From Coxiellaceae bacterium (GTDB taxonomy: Bacteria; Pseudomonadota; Gammaproteobacteria; UBA9339): DNA of 64,000 bases. The translations under genes were made by a program, and so were the position numbers. Positions 20,414 to 32,000 of the stretch are shown one piece after another (the stretch's first letter is position 1; the number at the start of each line of letters is the position of its first letter). The DNA is taken from assembly GCA_031263085.1 (NCBI GenBank), contig JAISGM010000004.1:55358-119357 (forward strand). Direction: 5' to 3'. The notes below the pieces were generated by a model that was not told the DNA's origin, did not search any database, and worked only from the letters and a program-made list of their open reading frames with translations.

Positions 20414-21205
20414 TTAAATATTGGAATTTGATAAACATTTTATTAAAAAATCAATTGCACCGTAAAAACTCATGGTTAAAACTGATAAAATCAATATTGC
20501 TGCGAACATTAAATCAATTTGCATTTGTGAATTAGCGTTAAGTATTAAAAAACCGAGACCATGACTCGAACCAATCCATTCACCCATAACTGCACCAATT
20601 GGAGCAAAAGTCGCTGCAAGACGCAATCCACTACAAAATGATGGTAATGCATAAGGTATACGAATTCTTATTAATACCTGTAACTTACTGGCATTCATAG
20701 TTTGAGCCAAATCTAGATAAAATGACGGCGTCCTACATAAACCATCATAAAAGGAGCTAGCAATCGGAAAAAATAACATAAGAGTTATAATAATAACTCT
20801 CGATATTATTCCATAACCAAACCAAATCACCAAAAGTGGTGCAATAGCAAAAACTGGTAACGCTTGACTAATTATCAACAATGGCAAAAACCATAAACGT
20901 AAAGAACTAAAATAAACTAAGAATAAAGCCCAAACTATCCCCAAAAATATACTCACAATCATACCTATAAAAGCCTCGATTAGCGTAGGCAATGAGTGTT
21001 GAAGTATCAAAATACCATGACTTTTGAAGATGCTTAACACTAGAATTGGTGAAGGCAAAATATACGCAGGAAAATTAAACGATAAAACAATTAATTGCCA
21101 AGACACGATAAAAACTATCACACTAGTTATTATTCTCAAATAAACGCCTATCGTATATAGATTACGCTGTAAAAATAAACGTATCCACGAAAAAATGATT
21201 CGCAT
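20414..21205 (-). CDS. thiX: ABC transporter permease, ThiX/SsuC-like
   Basis: Multi-TM with inner-membrane EAA-like loop (LAQTMNASKLQVLIRIRIPYALPSFCSGLRLAATFAPIGAVMGEW). Confidence 0.8.
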   Translation of the reverse strand: MRIIFSWIRLFLQRNLYTIGVYLRIITSVIVFIVSWQLIVLSFNFPAYILPSPILVLSIFKSHGILILQHSLPTLIEAFIGMIVSIFLGIVWALFLVYFSSLRLWFLPLLIISQALPVFAIAPLLVIWFGYGIISRVIIITLMLFFPIASSFYDGLCRTPSFYLDLAQTMNASKLQVLIRIRIPYALPSFCSGLRLAATFAPIGAVMGEWIGSSHGLGFLILNANSQMQIDLMFAAILILSVLTMSFYGAIDFLIKCLSNSNI

Positions 21206-21319
21206 TAATTAATTCTCTTTATTATATTTTATATCTTATAATACACAAAATAGTATTATTAACTCTAATAAATCACCACTATGTAGTATTTGAAAAATCA
21301 GAAATTTTCACGATATGCT

Positions 21320-22057
21320 TTAAGCAAGATTTTGTAAAATTTTTGTATGTTCCTTTAGAAGATTTACATCAGTAATATCGCGCGGTATAACTCCATGCGG
21401 CTTAATTATATTACTTATCTTAGCTGGAGAATTATTTAGAATAAAAATTCGATGTCCAAGCCTTAAAGCTTCTACAGGATCATGAGTAACTAATAGCACA
21501 GTACAATTGCATAACAGAGATATAGATAAATCTTGCAATTTTAGCTTGGTGATAACATCTAAAGATGAAAAAGGTTCATCCATTAAAATTACATTCCGAT
21601 TTTCAACTAGAGTTCTTATTAAAACTACTTTCTGTCTCATGCCTTGAGATAATTGTCTAGGTTTCATAAGCGCTTCCTGCTGTAAACCTACCTTCTCCAA
21701 CAAAGCAATAACTTTTTCTTTTAGATAATTAGTAATTTTTTTACGACGCAAACGATAACCGAGCAAAATATTATCAGTAACATTCAACCATGGCAAAAGA
21801 GAATCCTGCTGACTCAAAAAAGCAAGACGACTATGTAATAGTTTATTGTCTGAGGTTGAAATATGCCCAGAATATTTAACGCCTTCTCCGTATGGTAAAC
21901 CAGCAATAAATCGCAATAATGACGTTTTACCAATACCACTTTGACCAAGAATACATGTCCATTGATTAGCTACCAAATAGAAGTCGAAATTACTAAAAAG
22001 TAATTTGTGCTGGTAACTCAAATTAAAATTTGATATAGTAATTGATGGTGTTGGCAT
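21320..22057 (-). CDS. thiZ: ABC transporter ATP-binding protein, ThiZ/SsuB-like
   Basis: Walker A GQSGIGKTS, signature LSQGMRQK, Walker B VILMDEPFSSLD. Confidence 0.85.
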   Translation of the reverse strand: MPTPSITISNFNLSYQHKLLFSNFDFYLVANQWTCILGQSGIGKTSLLRFIAGLPYGEGVKYSGHISTSDNKLLHSRLAFLSQQDSLLPWLNVTDNILLGYRLRRKKITNYLKEKVIALLEKVGLQQEALMKPRQLSQGMRQKVVLIRTLVENRNVILMDEPFSSLDVITKLKLQDLSISLLCNCTVLLVTHDPVEALRLGHRIFILNNSPAKISNIIKPHGVIPRDITDVNLLKEHTKILQNLA

Positions 22058-23226
22058 TAATCACCCTCTAATCCATGAATAGGTTTAACTGAATTCCAAC
22101 ATCTACAACTAGGACATTGCCAGTAAAGATTTTTACCGGCAAACCCGCAATGAATACAACGATAAATTGGTTTATTTGCCAACAATTTGGTAATAAATTC
22201 CTTAAGTAACAAAAGCTGATCTTTCATATTATCATCTACATAATTAATATATAGACTTAACATACGTTCTAAGCCACGTAACGATAGACATTTAGGTAGC
22301 TGGCACGAGAGATAATTAAGAGCTGTCAAATCACCTTTAGTAGTTAACAAATAATCAGTCATAGCTAATACATAATAGATCCGGGGCTTTTCTGCAATCC
22401 ACGAATCTAAACAATTAATGTATTCTGTCTCCCTACCCACACATTGGTAACATTTACCTAATAAATCAATTATTTCAGCAACATATTCTGCATCTTGCTG
22501 ATATACCATTCTGAATACCTTGATGGCTTGTTCATATTTATCTTCAGTAAAATATAAATTACCTAACATAATATTGGCGCGAGCACAATTTATATCGGCA
22601 TTCAAAGCATCATTAAGATAAGCATAAGCATTTGATAATTCATTATTTAATTTAGCGTAATCTGCTAATTCACAATAATAATGTGCAATAGCTGTATGCA
22701 TAGTAGCGCTACTTATAAATTCCAATTTCTTCGCAGCAGCAATTGCCTTACGCCAATCTTTTTGTTGTTGGTAAATATTAATGAGACTATTAAGACTAAG
22801 ATTGATATCTCCACCAAAATTAATGATCTCTAGGAACAAACGTTCAGCGCGATCAAATACTCCTGCACGCAAATAATCCTGAGCTAATTCAAGTAGAGCT
22901 TGTAGATGCTGTTTTTGCGTAAGCTGAGGACGAGCAATCAAATTCTGATGAATTCTTATTGCACGATCCACTTCTCCTCTACGCCTAAAGAGATTTCCTA
23001 AAGCTAAATGAGTTTCTATAGTATCAGTATTGATCTGCAACATTTTAATAAAAACATCAACAGCTTTATCTGGCTGATCATTAATTAAATAATTAAGACC
23101 AAGAAAATAACCCGGGGGAATAAAATTCCCTTCACTTTTGATTTCTACAGATCTTTTATAATGCCAACCAGCAAACCATCCCGACAAAGCAGCTATAGGC
23201 AAAAGTAGCAAGAACAACTGCAGCAT
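22057..23226 (-). CDS. lapB: LPS assembly/regulatory protein LapB (YciM)
   Basis: N-terminal TM, TPRs, C-terminal rubredoxin-like CIHCGFAGKNLYWQCPSC. Confidence 0.94.
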   Translation of the reverse strand: MLQLFLLLLPIAALSGWFAGWHYKRSVEIKSEGNFIPPGYFLGLNYLINDQPDKAVDVFIKMLQINTDTIETHLALGNLFRRRGEVDRAIRIHQNLIARPQLTQKQHLQALLELAQDYLRAGVFDRAERLFLEIINFGGDINLSLNSLINIYQQQKDWRKAIAAAKKLEFISSATMHTAIAHYYCELADYAKLNNELSNAYAYLNDALNADINCARANIMLGNLYFTEDKYEQAIKVFRMVYQQDAEYVAEIIDLLGKCYQCVGRETEYINCLDSWIAEKPRIYYVLAMTDYLLTTKGDLTALNYLSCQLPKCLSLRGLERMLSLYINYVDDNMKDQLLLLKEFITKLLANKPIYRCIHCGFAGKNLYWQCPSCRCWNSVKPIHGLEGD

Positions 23227-23244
23227 AACGTACCATATTAATTA

Positions 23245-23532
23245 TTAATCTCCAGTAATTGGGAGAGAGCGTAAATTTTTAACCTCTTTTTCTACTACCT
23301 TTAAGTGAAATTTAAGCCGCATATTATCTCGTTTAACTTTTAACCAAGGAAAAATTGAGACTAATAAACCTAATACTATACCGCCACCAAAAACAAACAC
23401 CAATAACAAAGATAACGCTATATCCTTAACACCTAAATAATAATTAAAAGTAACTATTGAGGAGTTTAATGAAGCAAACGTTAATCCTACAAACATAATA
23501 ATTAATAAGAATAAATACGAAACTACCCGCAT
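23245..23532 (-). CDS. lapA: LapA family (YciS) membrane protein
   Basis: 95 aa, two TM segments, directly upstream of lapB. Confidence 0.85.
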   Translation of the reverse strand: MRVVSYLFLLIIMFVGLTFASLNSSIVTFNYYLGVKDIALSLLLVFVFGGGIVLGLLVSIFPWLKVKRDNMRLKFHLKVVEKEVKNLRSLPITGD

Positions 23533-23559
23533 AATATCTCCAGAATTATGCTATGAAAT

Positions 23560-25218
23560 CTATTCAGAGCTTTGTTGCATTTGTTTTTTTAAGAGATCTC
23601 CTAATTGGGTATTTGTCTGAGGAGTATCACTATCACCAAATTCTAGTTGCGCCTCTCTAATTGATAAATTAATTATACGGCTCTTTTTATCAATCTCAAT
23701 AACTTTGGCTTCAATATTGTCTCCGACTTTTAATAATTCAGTAGCATCTTTTACATTTTCTCGACTTACATCAATGGCTTTAATTTTTCCAACAATATTA
23801 TCACCAAGATTAACGGTAGCAGATTTGGTAACAACATCAGTAATAATCCCCTTCACTATACTTCCTTTAGGATGTAATTCTAAATATTCCGCATAAATAT
23901 CATGCTCTAATTGCTTAATTCCTAAAGAAATTCTCTCCCTATCAGCATCGATAGCTAGAACGATAGCCTCTATTTCTTGTCCTTTTCTATAATTACGAAT
24001 AGCCTTTTCACCAGCTTCATTCCAAGTAATGTCGGATAAATGCACCAATCCATCAATATCTCCATCAAGACCAATAAAAATTCCGAAATCAGTAATAGAT
24101 TTAATTATACCCTTAATTTTTTCACCTTTTTTATGTAATGCACAATACTCCTTCCAAGGATTAGATTTACACTGCTTCATACCAAGAGAAGTACGACGCC
24201 TTTCTTCATTAATTTCTAAAACTACGACTTCAACTTTTTGTCCAAGAACAACAACCTTAGAGGGATGAATATTCTTATTAGTCCAGTTAATTTCTGATAT
24301 ATGAACCAAACCTTCTATCCCGTCTTCAATTTCTACAAAGCATCCATAATCAGTAATGTTAGTAACTTTACCAAAAATTCTAGTACCAACAGGATAGCGA
24401 CGGCTAATATCGCACCAAGGATCCTCTGTTAATTGTTTTAATCCTAATGATACACGATTTTTATCTCGATCATATTTCAATATCTTAACCTTAATTTCAT
24501 CGCCAATCCTCAGTAATTCATTAGGATGACGAATTCGCTTCCATGAAATATCAGTTATATGCAACAAACCATCTATGCCCCCTAAATCAACGAATGCTCC
24601 GTAATCTGTAAGATTCTTAATTATCCCAATTACCTCTGCATCATCCCTTAAACTCTCTAATAATGCTTTACGCTCTGGAGTATCATCAGCCATTAAAGCA
24701 GCGCGCCTAGACACTACAATATTATTTTGCTTTTTATCAACTTTAATAATTTTAAATTCTAATTCTTTACCTTCAATATAAGATGTATCGCGTATTGGTT
24801 TTATATCAACTAATGAACCAGGCAAAAAAGCGCGAATTCTATCAATCTCTACCGTAAAACCACCACGAACTCGTTCAGTAACGATACCTTTAACTGTTTC
24901 TCCACTTTCAAAAGCCTGTTCCAAAATTCTCCAGACTTCCAAACGCTTAGCTTTATCACGAGAAAAAATCGTCTTACCAGTACCATCTTCAAAAGACTCT
25001 AAAACGACATCTACAATATCACCAATAATTATTTCTAGCTTATTATTTTGATTACGAAATTCAGCAATAGGAATATAAGATTCAGATTTAGATCCATCGG
25101 CATACACAACCACAAAACTAGAAGTGATATCTATAATTTCAGCCTGTCTAACCGTTCCCGACTGAAAATTTACATCTTTAACACTTTCAGCAAACAATTC
25201 TGCAAAATTCTCTGTCAT
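23560..25218 (-). CDS. rpsA: 30S ribosomal protein S1
   Basis: 552 aa; multiple S1 repeats ([20 protein letters not shown]). Confidence 0.97.
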   Translation of the reverse strand: MTENFAELFAESVKDVNFQSGTVRQAEIIDITSSFVVVYADGSKSESYIPIAEFRNQNNKLEIIIGDIVDVVLESFEDGTGKTIFSRDKAKRLEVWRILEQAFESGETVKGIVTERVRGGFTVEIDRIRAFLPGSLVDIKPIRDTSYIEGKELEFKIIKVDKKQNNIVVSRRAALMADDTPERKALLESLRDDAEVIGIIKNLTDYGAFVDLGGIDGLLHITDISWKRIRHPNELLRIGDEIKVKILKYDRDKNRVSLGLKQLTEDPWCDISRRYPVGTRIFGKVTNITDYGCFVEIEDGIEGLVHISEINWTNKNIHPSKVVVLGQKVEVVVLEINEERRRTSLGMKQCKSNPWKEYCALHKKGEKIKGIIKSITDFGIFIGLDGDIDGLVHLSDITWNEAGEKAIRNYRKGQEIEAIVLAIDADRERISLGIKQLEHDIYAEYLELHPKGSIVKGIITDVVTKSATVNLGDNIVGKIKAIDVSRENVKDATELLKVGDNIEAKVIEIDKKSRIINLSIREAQLEFGDSDTPQTNTQLGDLLKKQMQQSSE

Positions 25219-25267
25219 ACAATAAATGTCTCACAAAACCATTATGTCCCAAGCAACATAGATAAAA

Positions 25268-25948
25268 TTAGAAATACATGTCTTTTACATGTGCCATAAT
25301 TACCTGCAGTACTTCATCAATACTTAACTTGGTAGTATCAATTACCACTGCTTCAGGATCTGGTTTCAAAGGAGCTACTGCGCGCGCACTATCTCGCTTA
25401 TCCCGAGACACCAAATCCATAAAAACATCATCCAAGTTAGCAGTTATACCCTCATCTTGCAATTGAAGCAATCTTCTTCTAGCTCTCTCTTTGATACTAG
25501 CAGTTAAAAAAATCTTTACTTTGGCCTTAGGAAATATTACGGTCCCCATATCTCGTCCATCGGCGACTAATCCTGGCAATTTGCAGAAAGAATGTTGATA
25601 ATTAATAAAAATTGAGCGCACCTCACCAATTGAAGCTATTTTTGATGCTACTATTCCACATTTTTCATGACGAATAGCGCCAGTTACATCCTCCTTATTC
25701 AATAATACTTTTTGGACTTTCCCTGGCTTAATAATAAAATCAATATCTAGATTCTTACCTATCTCGATTATATGTTCAATATCATCCAAAGATATATGTT
25801 TTCTAATTATTGATAACGCCAAAAGACGATAAATTGATCCACTATCTAAAAAATGCCATCCCAACCTATCAACCAAAGATCTACTAACAATTCCTTTACC
25901 AACACTTGCTGGGCCATCGATAGTAATTATTGGAACTTCAAATATCAT
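25268..25948 (-). CDS. cmk: Cytidylate kinase
   Basis: ITIDGPASVGKGIVSR; DGRDMGTVIFPKAKVKIFLTAS. Confidence 0.96.
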   Translation of the reverse strand: MIFEVPIITIDGPASVGKGIVSRSLVDRLGWHFLDSGSIYRLLALSIIRKHISLDDIEHIIEIGKNLDIDFIIKPGKVQKVLLNKEDVTGAIRHEKCGIVASKIASIGEVRSIFINYQHSFCKLPGLVADGRDMGTVIFPKAKVKIFLTASIKERARRRLLQLQDEGITANLDDVFMDLVSRDKRDSARAVAPLKPDPEAVVIDTTKLSIDEVLQVIMAHVKDMYF

Positions 25949-25954
25949 AAATAT

Positions 25955-28477
25955 TCAATCTTCTATCTGCTGAATACCAACCAAATGTTCTTCTTTACCA
26001 ATATTTATTAATTTTATTCCTTGAGTATTTCTACCAATCAAAGAAATCTCATCAACATGAGTACGCACCAAAGTACCGTGATCACTAATTAACATAATTT
26101 CATTTCCAATGTTTACCATGATAGCACTAACTGCCTTACCATTACGTTTGCTAACTTGGATTGCTATAATTCCTTTAGTGCTGCGATTAACATTAGGAAA
26201 ATCGCTAACCAAAGTACGCTTACCGTAACCATTTTCAGTAGCAATCAATATTGCACTTTCCGGCTTAACAATAATTAAAGAAATTATTTGCTGATCATCT
26301 TTAATTTTCATACCGCGCACACCTCTCGCAGTACGCCCCACTATTCTAACTTGTTCTTCGCTGAATTTTATTGCTTTACCAGCACTACTAAATAACATTA
26401 CGTCTCTCTTACCATCAGTAAGAGCAGCTCCAATCAAATTGTCACCATACAACAAATTAATTGCAATAATCCCATTAGATCGAGGATTAGCAAATTGCTT
26501 CAAAGCAACTTTTTTAACCATGCCTTTAACAGTTGCCATAAAGATATACTCATTATCTGAGTACTCTTTAATAGGTAAAATAGTATTAATTCGTTCCCCT
26601 TCTTCTAGAGGCAATAAATTAATTAAAGGCTTACCTCTAGAAAATCTACTACCTTGTGGCAACGAATAAACTTTAAGCCAATAAACTTTGCCTTTATTGG
26701 AAAAACATAAGATGGTTTCGTGAGTATTTGCTATAAATATTTTTTCAATAAAATCCTCATCCTTAACTTTAGTGGCAATCTTACCTTTACCACCACGTTT
26801 TTGGGCCTGATAATCAGCTATTGCTTGAATCTTTGCATAACCCTCATGAGAAATTGTTACAACAACATTTTCGGCAACAATTAGATCTTCGCGAACAAGA
26901 TCTTCTTGGTTATCGATAATTTCTGTTTTACGACCATCAACAAAAAGTTTCTTTACTTCAAATAACTCTTTACGTATTACATCAAGTAACAAATTAGGTT
27001 TATCTAAAATATCGAATAATCCATTGATGTTAGCTATTAACTCTTTATATTCAGCAATTATTTTATCTTGTTCTAGTCCAGTCAATCTATGTAAACGTAA
27101 ATCTAAAATAGCTTGAGCCTGATCTTCAGATAAGCAATAACCTTTATCTGAAATTCCGTATTTTTTATCTAAGCCATCAAGTCTCACTATTTTAGCATTA
27201 GCTTTTATGATAATTCCGATATCGCCATTACGCCATATTTTGGATAATAATTCTTGTTTTGCAGATGCGGAATTCTTTGACAATTTAATTAAAGCAATTA
27301 TTTCATCGATATTGATAAGTGCTATTCCTAAACCCTCTAAAATATGAGCACGGGTTCGCGCGGCTTTAAGTTCAAACATACAGCGTCTAGAAACAACTTC
27401 TCTCCGATGAGTAAGAAATGCTTCTAACAATTGTCTTAAATTTAAAGTTTTAGGTTGACCTCCTTCCAATGCTACAATATTAATACCAAAGGTAACCTGC
27501 ATTTGAGTATTAATAAATAAATTGTTTAAAACAATCTCTGGAATTTCTCCACGACGTAATTCAATCACCACCCTCATCCCTTCTTTATCAGATTCATCAC
27601 GAACCGCAGTAATTCCTTCAATTTTTTTATTTTTAACTAATTCAACAATACGTTCTAATAAATTAGCTTTATTAACTTGATATGGTAATTCATTGATGAT
27701 TATTATTTGTTTGTCGTTAGATTCATCAATTTCAAAATTTACTCGTGCACGAACGCAAATTTTACCTCTGCCAGTAGCATAAGCTTCTTCAATACCAGCT
27801 CTACCATTAATAATGCCAGCAGTAGGAAAATCAGGACCTGGAATGATTTTAATTAATTCTTTAAATTCAATTTCAGGCTTATCGATAATTGCAACGCATG
27901 CATCAACAACCTCGGATAAATTATGAGGAGGAATATTAGTAGCCATACCGACGGCTATACCAGATGAACCATTAACCAAAAGATTAGGAAAATTTGCCGG
28001 CAAAACTTGAGGAATAAATTCGGTACCATCATAATTAGGAGCAAAATCAACAGTATCTTTATTTAAATCTGCCAACAAAAAATGCGCTATTTTTGTAAGT
28101 CTAATTTCAGTATAACGCATTGCGGCTGGAGCATCGCCATCGATAGATCCAAAATTACCTTGGCCATCTACTAAAGGATAACGTAACGAAAATGACTGCG
28201 CTAGTCTAACAATAGTATCATAAACAGCCGCATCACCATGAGGATGATATTTACCAATTACATCTCCAACAATGCGTGCCGACTTTTTATAAGGCTTGCT
28301 ATATTCATTACCAAGCTCCCTCATAGCATATAAAACCCTACGATGTACTGGTTTAAGACCATCACGCACATCAGGTAATGCCCTACTTATGATGACACTC
28401 ATTGCATAATCAAGGTAAGATTGTTTGAGTTCATCCTCAATTTTAATCAAAGTAACATTTTTGGTATATTTGGACAT
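25955..28477 (-). CDS. gyrA: DNA gyrase subunit A
   Basis: 840 aa; [32 protein letters not shown]-terminal beta-pinwheel repeats. Confidence 0.98.
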   Translation of the reverse strand: MSKYTKNVTLIKIEDELKQSYLDYAMSVIISRALPDVRDGLKPVHRRVLYAMRELGNEYSKPYKKSARIVGDVIGKYHPHGDAAVYDTIVRLAQSFSLRYPLVDGQGNFGSIDGDAPAAMRYTEIRLTKIAHFLLADLNKDTVDFAPNYDGTEFIPQVLPANFPNLLVNGSSGIAVGMATNIPPHNLSEVVDACVAIIDKPEIEFKELIKIIPGPDFPTAGIINGRAGIEEAYATGRGKICVRARVNFEIDESNDKQIIIINELPYQVNKANLLERIVELVKNKKIEGITAVRDESDKEGMRVVIELRRGEIPEIVLNNLFINTQMQVTFGINIVALEGGQPKTLNLRQLLEAFLTHRREVVSRRCMFELKAARTRAHILEGLGIALINIDEIIALIKLSKNSASAKQELLSKIWRNGDIGIIIKANAKIVRLDGLDKKYGISDKGYCLSEDQAQAILDLRLHRLTGLEQDKIIAEYKELIANINGLFDILDKPNLLLDVIRKELFEVKKLFVDGRKTEIIDNQEDLVREDLIVAENVVVTISHEGYAKIQAIADYQAQKRGGKGKIATKVKDEDFIEKIFIANTHETILCFSNKGKVYWLKVYSLPQGSRFSRGKPLINLLPLEEGERINTILPIKEYSDNEYIFMATVKGMVKKVALKQFANPRSNGIIAINLLYGDNLIGAALTDGKRDVMLFSSAGKAIKFSEEQVRIVGRTARGVRGMKIKDDQQIISLIIVKPESAILIATENGYGKRTLVSDFPNVNRSTKGIIAIQVSKRNGKAVSAIMVNIGNEIMLISDHGTLVRTHVDEISLIGRNTQGIKLINIGKEEHLVGIQQIED

Positions 28478-28878
28478 ACTGTATTTTATGTATTTTTTAA
28501 AAATTTCACAACTTTAAAGAAGCTAAACAATTAATCATTGTTTGAGCATATACAACAAAAATTTCATGTCTCTACATCTGACAAGCATCACCGACCTTAA
28601 TATACGTATCACTTTAATTACTATTATCTACCTAAAAGTAAACTAATTTGCCAAATCTCATTGCAATTCATAATTTACATCGACAATACCTATTAATTAT
28701 TTATCAATAAAAGTGCCAGTACTCTCTAACGTCATACATAAACATCTACGATAACAAACAAAGTTTAAATATCATTGTAATTTTACCGTTACCTATAATA
28801 TATAATGAGATATACTACCTTTCATTGTAAATGATTCAATATAATATCTACCTCATATATGTTACAACACTGAAGAAC

Positions 28879-28900
28879 GCCTCTATACACAAGTAGAGGC
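28879..28900. terminator. Hairpin, possible rnr transcription terminator
   Basis: GCCTCTA-TACACAAG-TAGAGGC, 97 nt or more beyond the rnr stop; no clean U-tract. Confidence 0.35.
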
Positions 28901-28996
28901 ATTATATGCATTCATTAAAATTTGAATAAGTATTTTTTGGAGAATAGATCACCGCATTCTACCACTAGTAATAATTAATTGCTATTAAAGCAAATA

Positions 28997-31156
28997 TCAA
29001 ACTAACTCGAAATCAATTCTTCCTCCATAAACATCAACCTTGGCTACAATAATTCTAAGTTCATCTCCTAAACGATATGTTTTCCCGCTACGCTTACCTA
29101 CTAAACAATAACGAATAGGGTCAAATTTATAATAATCATTCTTAAGCGAGGTAACATGCACTAGACCTTCAACAAAAATATTTTTGAGCTCAACAAAAAT
29201 CCCGAAATTAGTCAATCCAGAAATCACTCCACAAAAAATTTCACCTATTTTATCTTCCATAAAATCACGTTTATACCACGCGATCACATCACGTTCTGCA
29301 TCATCAGCACGTCTTTCGGTCATTGAACAGTGGCTGCCAAGATCTTTAATTACCATATTGGTATAATAATAATCCTTGATCTCACCACCATGTAATAGAT
29401 ATTTAATAGCACGATGATTAATTAAATCAGGATAGCGCCTAATAGGTGAAGTAAAATGCACGTAAGTTTCATAAGCCAGACCGAAATGGCCGACATTTTT
29501 TTCTGCATAAACTGCCTGTTTAAGTGAACGCAATAGAATAGTTTCTATCAAATGTTGATCCTTACGACCAATAATTTTCTTTAATAATTCAGAATAATGT
29601 TTTGATTGCGGTTTAATTCCTCCATTGAGCTCTAAACCTAGACCCTTAAGAAACAAACGTAAATTATATAATTTTTCACTATCTGGACCTTCATGAACAC
29701 GATACAAAGCCGGTATCTTTTTCTTTGATAAGAATTCTGAAGCACAAATATTTGCTGCCAACATACATTCTTCGATAATTCCGTACACGTAATGATGCTT
29801 AATTGATTTGATATACTTGATGCGATGTTGATTATTAAAAATAATCTGTGTTTCAACACGAGAAAAATCTAGAGCCCCTCTTAGTTTACGTTGCTTTAAT
29901 AAAGCGTAATATAAATTACGTAATTCTTGTAATTCTAATAATAACTGGGGTACTTCTTCAGTCTTATCTTCAAGTAAATCAAAAACCTCATCATAAGTAA
30001 AACGCTTATGTGATTGGATAATTGCCTCATAAAACTCATACATAGTAATTCTACCTTCGCTAGTAATTCGCATTTCACATATTATTACTAGACGATCAGC
30101 TTGTGATTTTAATGAACATAAATCATTAGCTAAGATTTCCGGTAACATCGGTATTACATACTGAGGAAAATATATCGAATTACCACGCCTTAAAGCTTCG
30201 CGATCAATTTGAGTGTTAAAATCTACATATTGGCTAACATCAGCTATAGCTACATATAATATCCAGCCATCTTTCTCATGACAACTACAATAAACAGCAT
30301 CGTCAAAATCCTTAGCATCTATTCCATCAATCGTAACAAAAGGTAAATGTTGTAGTTGTTTTCGCTGCTTTGTTGATTCATTTATAGCATCACCTGAAAT
30401 TTTAATTTCAGGAAAAATTTTTTTCGGCCAAACAGAAGGTAAGTCATGAGTAATGATCGCGGTTTCAACTGCTAAATCAAGATTATTATCTTCTCCCAAG
30501 ACTCTAATTATCTGTCCAGTAGCACTATCAGATTTAGAAGGAAAATTGACTATCTTCATCATAACTAACTGCCCAGCTTTTGCTTTCCCTTCTTGTCCCA
30601 ACGGAATGATAATATTCTGGATAATATTCTTATTGATAGGAATAACACACCCTACATCACATTTAACAAAATAACGTCCGACAATATGAGAAGAATTTCG
30701 TTTCAAAATATCGACAACTCTACCTTCACGCCTACCATGACGATTTACAGTGACAACATTTATTAAAACACGATCACCAGGGAATAAACTGCACATCTGT
30801 CGAGAATTTAAAAAGATATCACCACCACCTTCGTCAGGAACAAAAAAACCGTAACCATCTTTATGACAAATTACGTAACCAGACAACATATCAGACTGTT
30901 TAATCGAGATATAACGACCTTTGCGATCAACTGATAGCTGGCCATCACGCACCATAGCATTTAAACGTCTACGTAATATCTTACCAAGCCTCTTATCAAT
31001 TAAACCCAGATTATCAACTAATTCATTACACTTTTTAGGTGTACAGGACTTATTTAAATACTGCAAAATAAATTCACGACTCGGAATAGGTTTTTTATAT
31101 TTTTTAGCCTCACGACTAAAAAATGGATCATTTTTTTCAATTATTGTTATCATCAA
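28997..31156 (-). CDS. rnr: Ribonuclease R
   Basis: 719 aa; TIDGIDAKDFDDAVYC, HFTSPIRRYPDLINHR, C-terminal S1. Confidence 0.96.
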   Translation of the reverse strand: MMITIIEKNDPFFSREAKKYKKPIPSREFILQYLNKSCTPKKCNELVDNLGLIDKRLGKILRRRLNAMVRDGQLSVDRKGRYISIKQSDMLSGYVICHKDGYGFFVPDEGGGDIFLNSRQMCSLFPGDRVLINVVTVNRHGRREGRVVDILKRNSSHIVGRYFVKCDVGCVIPINKNIIQNIIIPLGQEGKAKAGQLVMMKIVNFPSKSDSATGQIIRVLGEDNNLDLAVETAIITHDLPSVWPKKIFPEIKISGDAINESTKQRKQLQHLPFVTIDGIDAKDFDDAVYCSCHEKDGWILYVAIADVSQYVDFNTQIDREALRRGNSIYFPQYVIPMLPEILANDLCSLKSQADRLVIICEMRITSEGRITMYEFYEAIIQSHKRFTYDEVFDLLEDKTEEVPQLLLELQELRNLYYALLKQRKLRGALDFSRVETQIIFNNQHRIKYIKSIKHHYVYGIIEECMLAANICASEFLSKKKIPALYRVHEGPDSEKLYNLRLFLKGLGLELNGGIKPQSKHYSELLKKIIGRKDQHLIETILLRSLKQAVYAEKNVGHFGLAYETYVHFTSPIRRYPDLINHRAIKYLLHGGEIKDYYYTNMVIKDLGSHCSMTERRADDAERDVIAWYKRDFMEDKIGEIFCGVISGLTNFGIFVELKNIFVEGLVHVTSLKNDYYKFDPIRYCLVGKRSGKTYRLGDELRIIVAKVDVYGGRIDFELV

Positions 31157-32000
31157 ATGAACGACAAAAACTATTTAACAGCTTAATTTCCCGTCTCCAA
31201 ATTGCGGGGTCTCTAGTTTCTAATATCAGCGGCAAATTATTAAACCTTGGATCTTGAATTAAAAACTTAAATGGCTCAAATCCAATTTTTCCTTTTCCTA
31301 AAGATTCATGACGATCCTTCAAGGATCCTAACTCATTTTGACTATCGTTTAAATGCAATCCGCGTAAATATTCAAATCCAATAATCTTGTCAAATTCATT
31401 CCACATTTTAGTGTATGCACCTTTGGTTCTAAAATCATAACCAGCAGCTAACAAATGGCAAGTATCGATGCATACTCCAATACGATCTTTATCATCTATC
31501 TTTTTAATCAGATATGCTAGATGCTCAAATTTATATCCCACATTACTACCTTGACCTGCGGTATTTTCAATTACCAACTCCACTATGTTGGTACTTAGTA
31601 AGATTTCATTAACTGCTTCTGCAATCAAATCAAGACATGTTGTTACTGAAATCAAACGCAAATGACTTCCAGGATGAAATACTAATTTCGTAATACCCAA
31701 CAGTTCACAATTTTTAATTTCAGAAATTAAAGAGGTAATCGATATTTGTCTTTTCTGATTATCTGGATTACCTAGATTAATTAAGTAACCAGCATGAGCC
31801 AAAACATGAGCTGGTAAAATTTTACTAATTGTTAGATTCTTTTTAAATTTAATAATATCATCAGAACTATATTGTTTACTTTTCCATCTTTTTTGATTTT
31901 TAGTAAAACAGGCGAAGGCTTTAGCGCCGATTTTTTTAGCCAGAAGAGGGGTATTAAAAATACCCTCTGTAATACTGATATGAGCACCGAAATACTTCAT
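31137..32000 (-). CDS. nfo: Deoxyribonuclease IV (endonuclease IV)
   Basis: GAHISITEGI...VIENTAGQGSNVG...GVCIDTCHLLAAGYD...HLNDSQNELGSLKDRHESLGKG. Confidence 0.96.
   Translation of the reverse strand: MKYFGAHISITEGIFNTPLLAKKIGAKAFACFTKNQKRWKSKQYSSDDIIKFKKNLTISKILPAHVLAHAGYLINLGNPDNQKRQISITSLISEIKNCELLGITKLVFHPGSHLRLISVTTCLDLIAEAVNEILLSTNIVELVIENTAGQGSNVGYKFEHLAYLIKKIDDKDRIGVCIDTCHLLAAGYDFRTKGAYTKMWNEFDKIIGFEYLRGLHLNDSQNELGSLKDRHESLGKGKIGFEPFKFLIQDPRFNNLPLILETRDPAIWRREIKLLNSFCRSFDDNNN

Noticed and set aside
21206-21319. Possible TPP riboswitch between thiZ and thiX
   Set aside because: No TPP-aptamer core motifs by eye; simple AT-rich spacer.
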